DNA of 64,000 bases from Planctomycetaceae bacterium (GCA_024642205.1 JAHEBQ010000028.1:1-64000), one strand, 5' to 3'. Positions 38,476 through 47,259 are shown, counted from the stretch's first letter. Notes: generated by a model from the letters alone, not told the origin. A program made the numbers and translations.

Positions 38476-38930
38476 CCACTTGCTCCTGCCGATCAGAAAC
38501 TCCCAGGTCTCAAACACGTGACGTTTGAAAGCCCGTCCTTTCAGGTGCCCGTGGGATACTGTATTTGACTGCCACCGGAATACGAATCGGAGCAGTCACG
38601 CGGAACACGGTTTCCCATCGTGTTTTATTTGCACGGCGGGCGGATTCCGAACAGCTCAAGTTTGTCGAAGTCGTCAATCCGCGTGTGCTACGACCAACCC
38701 TTATTCTTGGCTGTGACAGAACACGAGCGACCTGGTTGTTTGTCGGGATCGATTCGAATCAGGTTCGAGCCAACGTCTTGAAACTCAAGCTGGGACCGCA
38801 ACCGGAATTCGATGAGCGCGACGCGGGCGTTTCATTCGACGCCGGATTGAATTCGTCGACCTCCAATCGGGAACGGCAGGACTATATCGAAAGTTTCCAG
38901 GAAAATGTCGGTGCGCAAAAACAAACGTGA
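38476..38930 (+). pseudogene. Degraded esterase (alpha/beta hydrolase) remnant
   Basis: In the frame beginning at 38476 the conceptual product reads PLAPADQKLPGLKHVTFESP, then FQVPVGYCI, a TGA stop at 38566-38568, then LPPEYES and RFPIVFYLHGGR up to 38643. This is the N-terminal part of a secreted esterase of the esterase-D/prolyl-oligopeptidase type, where LPPEY and YLHGGR are recognisable. No nucleophile elbow (GxSxG) follows in any frame, and the rest to 38930 is open only in a different frame with no recognisable fold. An in-frame stop plus loss of the catalytic core indicates a pseudogene. Confidence 0.6.
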
Positions 38931-38987
38931 CTTTGCTGATAAATCCGTTCGCAAGCCACGTTTGGTATGATGGTCAAAATTGAAGAG

Positions 38988-39052
38988 GTGAGCGGGCGGC
39001 CCTTGAGACGGCGGACATGAGGAGAAAACTATGGGCCTTGATGCCCGCTCAC
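38988..39052 (+). ncRNA. Structured leader / possible cis-regulatory RNA
   Basis: A perfect 10-bp stem, GTGAGCGGGC (38988-38997) with GCCCGCTCAC (39043-39052), encloses a second 5-bp stem GGCCC (38998-39002) with GGGCC (39033-39037), separated by a 5-base bulge on the 3' side. The 30-base apical loop carries a strong Shine-Dalgarno site (GAGGAG, 39019-39024), and the ATG at 39031 runs into the inner stem. It lies ~270 bases upstream of the PQQ-propeller gene. I could not match it to a known riboswitch class. Confidence 0.4.
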
Positions 39053-39096
39053 GTCTTAACCCAAGGCAATCGCCGTGCCAAACGACCGATAAATAA
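39031..39096 (+). CDS. Possible 21-residue leader peptide
   Basis: ATG 39031 has GAGGAG seven bases upstream, the strongest ribosome-binding site in this stretch, and opens a 21-codon frame beginning MGLDARSRLN and ending QTTDK. Its start is inside the hairpin described at 38988-39052. Such an arrangement is seen in leader-peptide regulation, but no repeated codon or known peptide is recognisable, so it may be fortuitous. Confidence 0.25.
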   Translation: MGLDARSRLNPRQSPCQTTDK

Positions 39097-39325
39097 CAAA
39101 ACCAAAGAAACCCCGAGTTTTCGGTGACTGGAAAAAACGGTCAATTTCGCGCAGTGTCCAGAGAGTCTCTTTTTGAGAACCCGGTCTCAATCCTGGAGAG
39201 GAACCGAAGCATTTTGGACCATTTAACCGAAACGCGTTCCATTTCACAAACTTATTGCGTGAGTCCACTAGAATACCAACCTGATTTCGTCAACGCGATT
39301 GAACGATTTATGAAAAAGGAATGTC

Positions 39326-40783
39326 ATGCGGTTTCTCAGCCGATTATTCGACCGATCAACGTCAAATCAATCGATGTTCGACCTGTCAACGTTTTTTTCG
39401 TTTCGGGCAAAAAGGACAGGGCTGACTCCTTGGGAGGCGTTCATTCGAAACGTCATTGGAGCGTTGTCTTGCCTGATCTGGCTGGGGGCGACCGCTGTCC
39501 CTTCCACGGCCGACGACTGGGGTCGTTGGATGGGGCCGAATCAAAACAACACCTGGAACGAAACAAACCTGATCGACCGTTTTCCCGACGGGGGCCCGCC
39601 CGTCATTTGGAGAACTGAAATCTCAGGTGGCTATGCCGGGCCAGCGGTTGCTGGTGGACGCGTGTTTGTTACCGACTACGTCACCAAAGACGATGTCAAG
39701 ATCGCGAATTTCGAACGCACGAAGTCAACCGGTGTGGAACGAGTGCTTTGTCTTGACCAAGCCACAGGTAAGGAACTTTGGAAGCACGAATATCCAGTGA
39801 CCTATGGAATCTCCTATCCGGCGGGCCCGCGTTGTACGCCGACGGTTGATGGCGATCATGTTTATACCCTGGGTGCTGAAGGCAGACTGATTTGTCTCAA
39901 CGCTGAGAAAGGGGACGTTGTCTGGGAGGTTGATTTGGTCACCGAATACAAGACCAAGGCGGCACTCTGGGGTTACGCCGCGCATCCGCTGATCGACGGT
40001 GGCAATCTGATCACGCTCGCTGGCGGGGACGGTAGTCACGTGGTTGCTTTTGACAAAAAAACAGGCCAGGAAAAGTGGCGATCGCAGACAGCGCCTGAGC
40101 AAGGTTATTCGCCACCAACGATTTTTGAAGCGGGTGGTGTCCGCCAATTGATCCTTCCCCAGCCAGATTCGGTCTCATCGGTCAATCCGGAAACCGGTGA
40201 ACTTTACTGGGAAGTCCCTTACGAAGCGACCAGTGGATCGATCATCATGGCACCCATCAAGTCTGGCGACTTCCTGTATGTGGCGGGTTATTCCAAAAAG
40301 AGCTTGCTATTGGAACTTGCCACCGACAAGCCTGCGGCCGATGTGGTGTGGCGGGACAAAGCCCGCGACGCGATCTCGCCCGTCAACGTCCAGCCCTTTC
40401 TCGACGAATCAACGAACATCCTGTATGGCATGGATCAGGGCGGCGATCTGTGTGCCCTTCAATTGCCCGAGGGCAAGCGACTATGGGCAACTCCCGATCC
40501 TGTGGGAAAACGCCGACAAGGCAACGGGACGGCGTTTATTGTTCGGCAGGCCGATCGGTATTGGCTGTTTAACGAGAGCGGGGAGTTGGTCATCGCCAAA
40601 CTTTCCCCCCAAGGTTACGAAGAAATCGATCGGGCAAAAGTCATCGAGCCAACCAATGTCGCATTTGGTCGCGACGTCGTCTGGAGCATGCCGGCATTTG
40701 CTGACAAGAAAGTCTTTATTCGCAACGATGATGAGATCATCTGCCTGGACCTTGAAAAAAAGCAGGCGACTTCAAGCGATTGA
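39326..40783 (+). CDS. Exported PQQ-like beta-propeller protein
   Basis: A 485-residue exported protein composed of PQQ/quinoprotein-like propeller blades. The repeated blade-closing Trp motif is visible at least five times: GKELWKHE, GDVVWEVD, GQEKWRSQ, GELYWEVP and GKRLWATP. A hydrophobic leader (VIGALSCLIWLGATAVPSTA) lies at residues ~43-62, after an unusually long positively charged N-terminus; a later start is possible, but ATG 39326 has AAGGA 5 bases upstream. The mature part opens DDWGRWMGPNQNN, the usual start for this planctomycete family. Such proteins act as scaffolds or outer-membrane assembly factors; no catalytic residues are evident. Confidence 0.88.
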   Translation: MRFLSRLFDRSTSNQSMFDLSTFFSFRAKRTGLTPWEAFIRNVIGALSCLIWLGATAVPSTADDWGRWMGPNQNNTWNETNLIDRFPDGGPPVIWRTEISGGYAGPAVAGGRVFVTDYVTKDDVKIANFERTKSTGVERVLCLDQATGKELWKHEYPVTYGISYPAGPRCTPTVDGDHVYTLGAEGRLICLNAEKGDVVWEVDLVTEYKTKAALWGYAAHPLIDGGNLITLAGGDGSHVVAFDKKTGQEKWRSQTAPEQGYSPPTIFEAGGVRQLILPQPDSVSSVNPETGELYWEVPYEATSGSIIMAPIKSGDFLYVAGYSKKSLLLELATDKPAADVVWRDKARDAISPVNVQPFLDESTNILYGMDQGGDLCALQLPEGKRLWATPDPVGKRRQGNGTAFIVRQADRYWLFNESGELVIAKLSPQGYEEIDRAKVIEPTNVAFGRDVVWSMPAFADKKVFIRNDDEIICLDLEKKQATSSD

Positions 40784-41408
40784 GCTGATGGCGGCTCGTT
40801 CGCCGACGTGCCGTTTCGCTGAGGGCAGCATCCAGTCGGATTAGCGAATTGGCGCGAAGCTCGACGTTGCCCGGGGCCGGACCGATGCTCTTGAATTCCG
40901 GCAAGAACCTATCTCCCTTGTGGGTGATTTTCAAAGGCGCGGTGTAGAGGGTTCCCCGGGGACGATTTTTGGGGAATTGGATGGTTGTCCCTGCGTCGTT
41001 TGCAGGTCATTCAAACAGGCCTGGGGCAAAACCCGGGTATACCAGACAATGCGCAAAACCAACGAAAATCACAAGAAGCGAGTTTGGATTTGTCATGCCC
41101 TGGCCCAAGAAATGAAAATGAAAAAATGATAGATCGTCGATTTTCCGGAAAGTTGCGGTGACGTTGGGCTGCCCGAAGCTATCGCCCAATGGCACGTACT
41201 TTGGTTTTCCTGGCCACGTTGGTGGTGGAAGCAGCGTCGACAGTGCAACAGAATTTTGCAAGGTTCGACGTGAGTTGATTTGAATGTGGCCGTTCACCGC
41301 GTGAACGAGCGTTTTTTCGCGGAGCGAAATGCCACAATCGCAAACTGATGAGAGAACTTCACGCCATACCAAACCAATGCCGACTTTCTTCGATCCCAAG
41401 CTTCTTGC
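40784..41408. other. Intergenic region with an orphan reading frame
   Basis: About 625 bases between convergent genes. On the minus strand, roughly 41008 down to 40784, a stretch reads FPKNRPRGTLYTAPLKITHK, then FLPEFKSIGPAPGNVELRA, which looks protein-like but has no good start and overlaps the end of the propeller gene; it could be a gene remnant. A 7-bp hairpin CGTTCAC/GTGAACG (41291-41307) is followed four bases later by six T residues and might terminate plus-strand transcription. Confidence 0.35.
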
Positions 41409-43973
41409 TCAAGGGGAGTCTTCGTTCATATTCGGGTCCAGGATGAGCCCCATATCAGCCAGTCCTCGTCCATGCGGTCCCGACCAATCAGCGGGATAGG
41501 GCGAATCCCAGCCGCGCATCTCGTGCCAGACAAACCGATTCAGGTTGTCTTCGTCCTGTTCTGTTTTCATTCCGGTTCGCTCGATCGGGACCGTCGTAAG
41601 AATCGCTCGCCACTTGCGTTCGATGGCTGACTGTTTTTGTCTAGGTTTGGGAGCTTCATTGAGCGGAAAATTTGCGGCGATCGATTGGTAAGGCGCAGGA
41701 TCTGGTTTGTCTTGAAAGCAATCAGTCATCAATGGCGCAGCTGCGTTCTGTTGATTCATCGGCGGCAATCCAAAGATCTGCAGAATCGTCCGCAGAACCG
41801 AAGTCTGATTGTAAAACTGATGGTTTACGCCCGGACGGCTATAGGCGCTGATTGGCAAACAAAGACTTCGATGGCCGTCGATGTGATCGAATCCATTCTG
41901 CGGATCATCTTCGTTGATGAAGATCACCGTGTCCTTCCAGTACTTGCTCTTACTGACCGCTTCGACCAATCGACCGATAGCCAAATCGTTGTCAGCCATA
42001 TGAGAACGCGTTGTGATTCCGCCGCCGAAATGATCTTGCGGCAGGTAAAGGAGGCAAAGCGCAGGGAGATCGCCGTCTTTTTCGAATTCACGAAACTCCT
42101 TGAGAAACCTATCCATCCGGAGGACGTCGGGGATCGCCATGTTCCAACCGGGATACTCGCGGCAGGAATATCGCCGCAGTCGGTCGATCCCGATGTTTTG
42201 TACGAATTCAAGTGGCTGTTTCCGTTCGTAGGCATTCCAGACCTCCTGATAGCCCATTCCAACTGGTGGTTTGGCATAATCCATTTCCCCATAGTTGCGA
42301 AACGAAAGTCCCGCATCGAGAACGTGGTCCCAAAGAAAACCACTGGAAGAATAGGTAATGGGGTCGTCACCAAAGGTATAACTTCGCGCGAATCCGCCAA
42401 ATGCCCGTTCGAGATACGGCGTGACGTTGCCCTCGGTTGCCCAGGAATGCCCGTCTGCCGAGAGCACGCCATTACAGTAATAGTTGTCCAGAATTCCAAA
42501 TCGCCGAGCGAGCGCGTGGTGATTCGGCGAGACCTTCTCGGGGAAAACGCACAGGCTTCTTTCGCTGCGGGCTTCCGGTATGTCGCCAAAGACTTGATCG
42601 AACGTCCGGTTTTCCTTGATTACATAAATTACATGTTTGAACAGGCTGGGTTGACCGAGCTTGTTCGGGATCGGAACAGGGTCGAGTTGGGCTTGGTCGA
42701 AATCCGAGTTTTCGATTGTCGTGATCGGGCGAGGGATACGGGCATTCTTCAATGCGTCGGCTGTCCAATTCCGGATTTGAACCGGGTCGAGGATCTGATC
42801 CAGGGCGATCTTCTGGATGGTTCCCAGGTGGTCATGCGAATTACGGCCTTTTGATTCTTCACGTGTGATTTCCCGCGAACCCCGTCCTTTCACGCAGGCC
42901 ACAAACAAATGGGTTTGGTTAATGTCCAGTGCGACCGGGTACCATGCCGTCGGGACCAGGCCTTCCACGATTTGTTCCTTGTTCCGAGAGTGGATAATTC
43001 CGATCGCGTTGTTGCCCGCTAACGCAACGAAGTATGATTCCCTTCCGGGCCAATTGAGGATCGCGCTGGGCATCGAACCGAAGGGGATGTTCGCTGCAGG
43101 TTTGACGACGTGTTGGTGCGTCACGCCCGAGTCTATTTCGATGATATCAATTGAGTCGTCGTTGGTATTGCAGGCGACCGCCAAGCCGTTCCTCGTCCCC
43201 CGCGACAAAACCGAAGGGTGACGGCCAACAGTGACATGGCGTTCCAGGGCGCCAGTTTTTCGATCAATGATGCTGATGGTTCCAGTACTCGCAACTCCCC
43301 GTTTATCGACGACCGTTTCGGTGCCACCGGAGGTGGCCGTGGTGTCATTGGGAGTCGCTTGTCGGCCTCCGATGTTCGATACGATCAGTTTTTCGGATTC
43401 CAGCAATACATCAAAAGGGGCGACTCCGACATCAATGGTCCGCGAGACTTGGCCGGTCTCCAAATCCACCAGCGCCAAGGCGTTTTTCTTGGAAAGGCAA
43501 ACAAAAGCGGTCTTTTCGTCGCTTGAGAGTTGAATGCCACAGGGATACGAGTCGGCCGGAAGTTCAATTGTGCGAGCGAGCGAGTAGGGCTCCTGCTTGG
43601 TAGCGGGATTCTTGGCCGAAAAAACGTGAATGCCATGCTTGGCGTTGGTGAAGTAAACATCTCCAGACCCAGAGACGGCCAAGCCGAACAGCGACGCGCC
43701 ATCGGGGCTGATGAGGGTCTGGACGACGGTCATGGAATCAGTATCGATGATCCGCAGAGCATTTCGGTCTTTGGCGAATATGTACTTGCTATCGGGGCCG
43801 AGTTTCAAATCCACCGGGCGACCGCCAAATGCAACCGTTTCCCCGGCTGGTTGGATTAGCTGTCCATTGGCCATTAACGAATCATCAACCTGCTGGTTAG
43901 CAAGTGGTTGCTGGCCGCCGCATACGGAACTCAGAAGTAAGACGAAATTTAACGCGACGGGGAGTTTACACAT
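41409..43973 (-). CDS. Beta-propeller - phosphoesterase (PF04185-type) exported protein
   Basis: An 854-residue exported protein. Leader LNFVLLLSSVCGG. The N-terminal half (about 40-420) is a YVTN/NHL-type propeller with repeated surrogate blades such as GGRPVDLKLGPDSKYIFAKD and DSYPCGIQLSSDEKTAFVCL. The C-terminal half (about 440-800) is a phosphoesterase/phospholipase-C-like domain beginning FKHVIYVIKENRTFDQVFGD, then LDNYYCNGVLSADGHSWATE, CLLYLPQDHFGG and IFINEDDPQNGFDHIDGHRS, which supply the metal-binding Glu, Asn, Asp and His. Known relatives are acid phosphatases and non-specific phospholipases C. ATG 43973. Divergent to a crotonase gene. Confidence 0.9.
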   Translation of the reverse strand: MCKLPVALNFVLLLSSVCGGQQPLANQQVDDSLMANGQLIQPAGETVAFGGRPVDLKLGPDSKYIFAKDRNALRIIDTDSMTVVQTLISPDGASLFGLAVSGSGDVYFTNAKHGIHVFSAKNPATKQEPYSLARTIELPADSYPCGIQLSSDEKTAFVCLSKKNALALVDLETGQVSRTIDVGVAPFDVLLESEKLIVSNIGGRQATPNDTTATSGGTETVVDKRGVASTGTISIIDRKTGALERHVTVGRHPSVLSRGTRNGLAVACNTNDDSIDIIEIDSGVTHQHVVKPAANIPFGSMPSAILNWPGRESYFVALAGNNAIGIIHSRNKEQIVEGLVPTAWYPVALDINQTHLFVACVKGRGSREITREESKGRNSHDHLGTIQKIALDQILDPVQIRNWTADALKNARIPRPITTIENSDFDQAQLDPVPIPNKLGQPSLFKHVIYVIKENRTFDQVFGDIPEARSERSLCVFPEKVSPNHHALARRFGILDNYYCNGVLSADGHSWATEGNVTPYLERAFGGFARSYTFGDDPITYSSSGFLWDHVLDAGLSFRNYGEMDYAKPPVGMGYQEVWNAYERKQPLEFVQNIGIDRLRRYSCREYPGWNMAIPDVLRMDRFLKEFREFEKDGDLPALCLLYLPQDHFGGGITTRSHMADNDLAIGRLVEAVSKSKYWKDTVIFINEDDPQNGFDHIDGHRSLCLPISAYSRPGVNHQFYNQTSVLRTILQIFGLPPMNQQNAAAPLMTDCFQDKPDPAPYQSIAANFPLNEAPKPRQKQSAIERKWRAILTTVPIERTGMKTEQDEDNLNRFVWHEMRGWDSPYPADWSGPHGRGLADMGLILDPNMNEDSP

Positions 43974-44069
43974 GATGTTCGAAATGCCCGGTTTGACTCA
44001 GAGGTTACCCAACCACAAAATCGTAGCACAAACAGAATTGGTTCAGTGTTCGCATCAGAGATATTTACC

Positions 44070-44813
44070 ATGATCAAAGTTGACGTTACCTCGAAGATCG
44101 CTGTCATCCAGATGGATCATGGCAGAGCCAATGCGATGGATCTCGAGTTTTGTTGCGAGTTGACTCGTGCGTTGTCTCAAGTTGCATCCAGCGACTCGGG
44201 AGCGGCAATTCTGGTTGGAAACGACCGGGTGTTTTCGGCTGGAGTTGACCTGGTGAAGTTGCTCGACCACGGGCAGGAGTATCTGGAACAGTTTTTGCCT
44301 GAGTTGGTGAATTGCTTCAAGGCATGTTTTCAGTTTCCCAAGCCCTTGGTTGCCGCGATTGATGGGCATGCAGTCGCTGGCGGCTGCATAATTGCGACTG
44401 CTTGCGATCGTCGTCTGATTCACAAGAAAGCAAAAATTGGAATCCCTGAACTTCGCGTGGGTGTCCCGTTGCCATCGATTGGGATCGAGATAATACGGTT
44501 TGCCGTCGATCCCGGGGCGTTACAGTCAATGCTCAACTTCGGTAAGACCTTTCGGGGTGAAGAAGCAATCCGGGTCGGACTTGCGGATCAAGTGGTTGGC
44601 AAAGACGAGTTGCTGAGCCGAGCGATAGGCGCGACTCAGCAACTGTTGGCGATTCCCGCGACTGTTTTTGAAATTACGAAAAAGCAAATGCGTGCCCCTG
44701 CGAATCGAATCGTTGAGCAAAACGAAGCCGAGTTCGAGGCGAGAGTGTTTGAGTTATGGAAAAGCAGCGAGATTCGAAGCGTGATCGAGGAGTATGTTTC
44801 GAAACGGTTGTGA
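44070..44813 (+). CDS. Enoyl-CoA hydratase/isomerase (crotonase) family protein
   Basis: A 247-residue crotonase-fold protein acting on acyl-CoA thioesters. The oxyanion-hole segments are visible: DRVFSAGVDLVKLLDHG near residue 55 and AIDGHAVAGGCIIATACD near 100, then KIGIPELRVGVPLPSIGIEI, where Glu in PEL may be catalytic, and LNFGKTFRGEEAIRVGLADQVV. ATG 44070 was chosen (MIKVDVTSKIAVIQMDHG); a longer frame to 44046 adds non-family residues. Reaction (hydratase, isomerase or dehalogenase) cannot be fixed. It is divergent to the phosphoesterase gene and convergent with the membrane protein that follows. Confidence 0.9.
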   Translation: MIKVDVTSKIAVIQMDHGRANAMDLEFCCELTRALSQVASSDSGAAILVGNDRVFSAGVDLVKLLDHGQEYLEQFLPELVNCFKACFQFPKPLVAAIDGHAVAGGCIIATACDRRLIHKKAKIGIPELRVGVPLPSIGIEIIRFAVDPGALQSMLNFGKTFRGEEAIRVGLADQVVGKDELLSRAIGATQQLLAIPATVFEITKKQMRAPANRIVEQNEAEFEARVFELWKSSEIRSVIEEYVSKRL

Positions 44814-44934
44814 TGTGAAACTCGTTTCGATCCGATCAGAAGGATTGATAGGGCGTTAGCGTTTGGATTGCAATCGGAAATCGAGAATGAACCTCTGCCC
44901 GTTGGAATAAAGCGGCTTGCACCCCGGGGACGGT

Positions 44935-45690
44935 TCAATTGCTTTTCCGAATTCGCTCAACCAGTTTCTTGGCAACGATCGGGAACAATCCGAGCATCGC
45001 CAAAGCGAGTGTGATTTGAAGCAATTGCGAGCCCGAGAAGACCGCTTTCACACCCTCCGTTTTAAGCGTCATCAAATCGGGAATTCGGGAACCAGCATAG
45101 ACATAGACCGTCGTCCCTGCCAACATTCCCAACTGGCTGACCCACCAGAACGTAGCAACATTGATTTTGGTCAAACCCATCAAGGCGTTGACGACAAAAA
45201 AAGGGAACGCCGGAATCAATCGCATCAGGAAAAGATAGGAATTTCCTTCGCGTTCCAACGCTTTGTTGATGACACCCAGGCGGTCTCCGAACGTTTCCTG
45301 GATCCAGTCGCGAAACAGGTAACGACTGAGAAGGAAGGCCAGTGTCGCGCCTGCTGTTGACGCAAAACTGACGATGATTAATCCTCGGGTGAAACCGAAA
45401 AACCACGCGTATAGAAGTGAAAGAATCGTTGCACCGGGAATCGAAAGCCCGGTGACGGTAACGTAGATCACAAATGCAAACAGGTAAACGATCCAGGGTT
45501 TGGTGTCGTAAAACGCCTTGAGTCGAGTTTCCTGCTCGGCTAGAAAGTCAAGATTAAGAAACGAACTCGAGAGGTAGGTGAAGCTGGCGAACGCCAGGAC
45601 AACCATGAAGACCACCAGGGGCTTGTTGCCTTTGGCGACGTTTATCGGTTCCTCGCCAGGAGACTGAAACAGGTTCGGCTCTGAATTCAC
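44935..45690 (-). CDS. TVP38/TMEM64 family (VTT domain) membrane protein
   Basis: A 251-residue inner-membrane protein of the TVP38/DedA-like superfamily, related to lipid scramblases. Hydrophobic segments: VVFMVVLAFASFTYLSS, WIVYLFAFVIYVTVTGLSIP, ILSLLYAWFFGFTRGLIIV, STAGATLAFLLSRYLF and LLQITLALAMLGLFPIVAKK. The VTT signature is the stretch GATILSLLYAWFFGFTRG, followed by the FLMRLIPAFPFFVVNALMGL re-entrant region. GTG start at 45690, since an in-frame stop lies just upstream. Divergent to msrB by ~100 bp. Confidence 0.92.
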   Translation of the reverse strand: MNSEPNLFQSPGEEPINVAKGNKPLVVFMVVLAFASFTYLSSSFLNLDFLAEQETRLKAFYDTKPWIVYLFAFVIYVTVTGLSIPGATILSLLYAWFFGFTRGLIIVSFASTAGATLAFLLSRYLFRDWIQETFGDRLGVINKALEREGNSYLFLMRLIPAFPFFVVNALMGLTKINVATFWWVSQLGMLAGTTVYVYAGSRIPDLMTLKTEGVKAVFSGSQLLQITLALAMLGLFPIVAKKLVERIRKSN

Positions 45691-45793
45691 CTATTCACCA
45701 TGATCGCTACCGACGCCGAAGAACCGTCAGTCTTGGATGTTTCTAATTTGACGCATGGGCGAAAGCAAGCTTTCACTTAATCTGGAGAATATC

Positions 45794-46369
45794 ATGAAGT
45801 TTTCATTTTTCTATCCCCGCCGAGCGAATTTCAAGCGTTGGTTCGGATGTTGTGTGATGTTGATGTGTGGTTTCGGTTCAACGGTAATATCGTGGAAAGG
45901 TCTGTATGCCGTTCAAGATCTGGCGACAAAGCAGGCGAAAGTTGTCAAGACGGACATTCAATGGCGCCAGCGGCTAACCGACCTCGAATATCAAGTGACG
46001 CGAAAAAAAGGTACGGAGCGAGCTTATTCGGGTAAATACTGGGACAACAAGGCAGACGGAATCTACGTCTGCAAATGCTGCGGTCAACCACTGTTTGATT
46101 CCAGGACCAAATTCAAGTCCGGCACCGGCTGGCCGAGTTTCTATCAGCCGTTGAACGAAACTGCGATCCGGCATGTAACCGATCGCTCGGGCTGGACGGT
46201 CCGAACCGAGACAGTCTGTCATCGCTGCGATGCGCATCTGGGACATGTTTTTGACGACGGCCCCAAGCCAACGGGATTAAGGTATTGCATGAACTCGGTT
46301 GCATTGGACTTCAAGAAGACTGATACAAGGCCGAAGGTCAGGACGGAACCCGAACCAGCAGGAAAATGA
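45794..46369 (+). CDS. msrB: Peptide-methionine (R)-S-oxide reductase, membrane-anchored or exported
   Basis: Reduces methionine-R-sulfoxide in proteins. The 191-residue product has a hydrophobic N-terminal segment (WFGCCVMLMCGFGSTVISW, about 16-34), so it is probably anchored in or exported across the inner membrane. The MsrB domain (about 50-175) shows KCCGQPLFDSRTKFKSGTGW, ETVCHRCDAHLGHVFDDGP and GLRYCMNSVALDF; the two CxxC-type pairs bind zinc and the Cys in RYCMNS is the catalytic residue. ATG 45794 has GGAG 6-7 bases upstream; a longer frame to 45755 was rejected. It is convergent with ybjQ across a small hairpin. Confidence 0.94.
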   Translation: MKFSFFYPRRANFKRWFGCCVMLMCGFGSTVISWKGLYAVQDLATKQAKVVKTDIQWRQRLTDLEYQVTRKKGTERAYSGKYWDNKADGIYVCKCCGQPLFDSRTKFKSGTGWPSFYQPLNETAIRHVTDRSGWTVRTETVCHRCDAHLGHVFDDGPKPTGLRYCMNSVALDFKKTDTRPKVRTEPEPAGK

Positions 46370-46384
46370 AACCGAGCCGGTTTC
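46368..46384 (-). terminator. Short hairpin between convergent msrB and YbjQ genes
   Basis: GAAACCG and CGGTTTC form a perfect 7-bp stem with a 3-base loop. On the minus strand it is followed by ATTTTCC, giving a weak intrinsic terminator for the YbjQ gene; it could also slow plus-strand transcription at the msrB stop, which it overlaps. Confidence 0.4.
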
Positions 46385-46402
46385 AAACCGCACGAATCGA
46401 AA

Positions 46403-46717
46403 TCACTTGAATTTCACCGCCGTCCCGTAGGCCAGCATTTCGGCGGCGCCGCCGACGACCTGTGAAGTCATAAAACGGAGGTTGATCACCGCATCAGCCC
46501 CGAGTTTCTCGGCTTGCGCTTCCATTCGCCTCATGCTTTCGTTGCGAGCCTCGGTCAAGAGCGACGTGTACTCTTTGACTTCTCCGCCCACGAGCATCCG
46601 GAGCCCTGCCATGATGTCCTTGCCGAGATGCTTGGCACGAATGGTATTTCCGCGAACAACACCGATGGCTTCCGCGATTTCGTAGCCCGGGATAAAGTCT
46701 GTTGTGACTGTGATCAT
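46403..46717 (-). CDS. YbjQ/UPF0145 family protein
   Basis: A 104-residue soluble protein of the YbjQ family (heavy-metal-binding-domain-like, function unproven), forming pentamers in structures of relatives. Family pattern: VTTDFIPGYEIAEAIGVVRG at the N-terminus, KEYTSLLTEARNESMRRM in the middle and LGADAVINLRF near the end. Length is standard. Leftward of two small membrane-protein genes with the same orientation, so possibly part of a small stress-related group (inference). Confidence 0.92.
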   Translation of the reverse strand: MITVTTDFIPGYEIAEAIGVVRGNTIRAKHLGKDIMAGLRMLVGGEVKEYTSLLTEARNESMRRMEAQAEKLGADAVINLRFMTSQVVGGAAEMLAYGTAVKFK

Positions 46718-46844
46718 GTAATTACTCGATCCTCTTTCTGGTTTCGTTCCAGAACGGAACTATTGCTGTGTACCACCATTTGGTCCGCCAGATCCGTTGT
46801 ATCACCGTCGCTCTTGGCATCGTTCAACCGCTGCCGAACCAAAG

Positions 46845-47096
46845 TCAATCGTCGTCATTTAGCAGGTTGCTTTCCTGTTTTCGATCTTCCAGTCGTTCAA
46901 CGATTAACGAACTGAAAAGGATCAAGAAACCGACGGCGGCCATGAGCAGACCAAACTGAATCGCACCCGGCAATGATCGAAACCACTCATATAAATACGG
47001 CCAGATCTGACGTAAGGGCTTGATCAGCCAAGTCAGGATGATCAATACGCCAGCGGCCATCAACAAAGCACCGATCACTCGGACAATTCGAATCAT
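46845..47096 (-). CDS. Small membrane protein with two helices
   Basis: An 83-residue protein with hydrophobic segments VIGALLMAAGVLIILTWLI (about 7-25) and IQFGLLMAAVGFLILFSSLI (about 45-64) and a charged tail VERLEDRKQESNLLNDDD. ATG 47096 is preceded by GGGAGAG with 5-base spacing, a strong site that supports expression. It resembles the next small gene (47260-47499) in layout, size and tail charge, suggesting a divergent pair. Family not recognised. Confidence 0.72.
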   Translation of the reverse strand: MIRIVRVIGALLMAAGVLIILTWLIKPLRQIWPYLYEWFRSLPGAIQFGLLMAAVGFLILFSSLIVERLEDRKQESNLLNDDD

Positions 47097-47259
47097 GATC
47101 TCTCCCGGAGGGCATTTCGCTCAACGGATTCCCGTCACCCCGTACTTAGCCTAACGGACAATCCAACGATTGCAACTATTGGAATGGACCGTTCCAAACG
47201 GCAGGTTGGCTCGCCCGAATCCAGTTGGTTCTACATCGTCCCTGAATTACGGAATCCAT

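Noticed and set aside
38988..39052. Known riboswitch or hammerhead ribozyme
   Set aside because: The CUGAUGA and GAAA core of the hammerhead is absent, and the loop does not match riboswitch cores I know, so it is reported only as an unassigned structure.
41291..41317. Terminator of the PQQ-propeller gene
   Set aside because: The 7-bp hairpin is about 500 bases past the stop and the T-run is not adjacent to the stem; mentioned only as a weak candidate in the spacer.
41637..42854. A 405-codon plus-strand open frame
   Set aside because: Antisense to the phosphoesterase gene with clear catalytic motifs; no start signal or family similarity.
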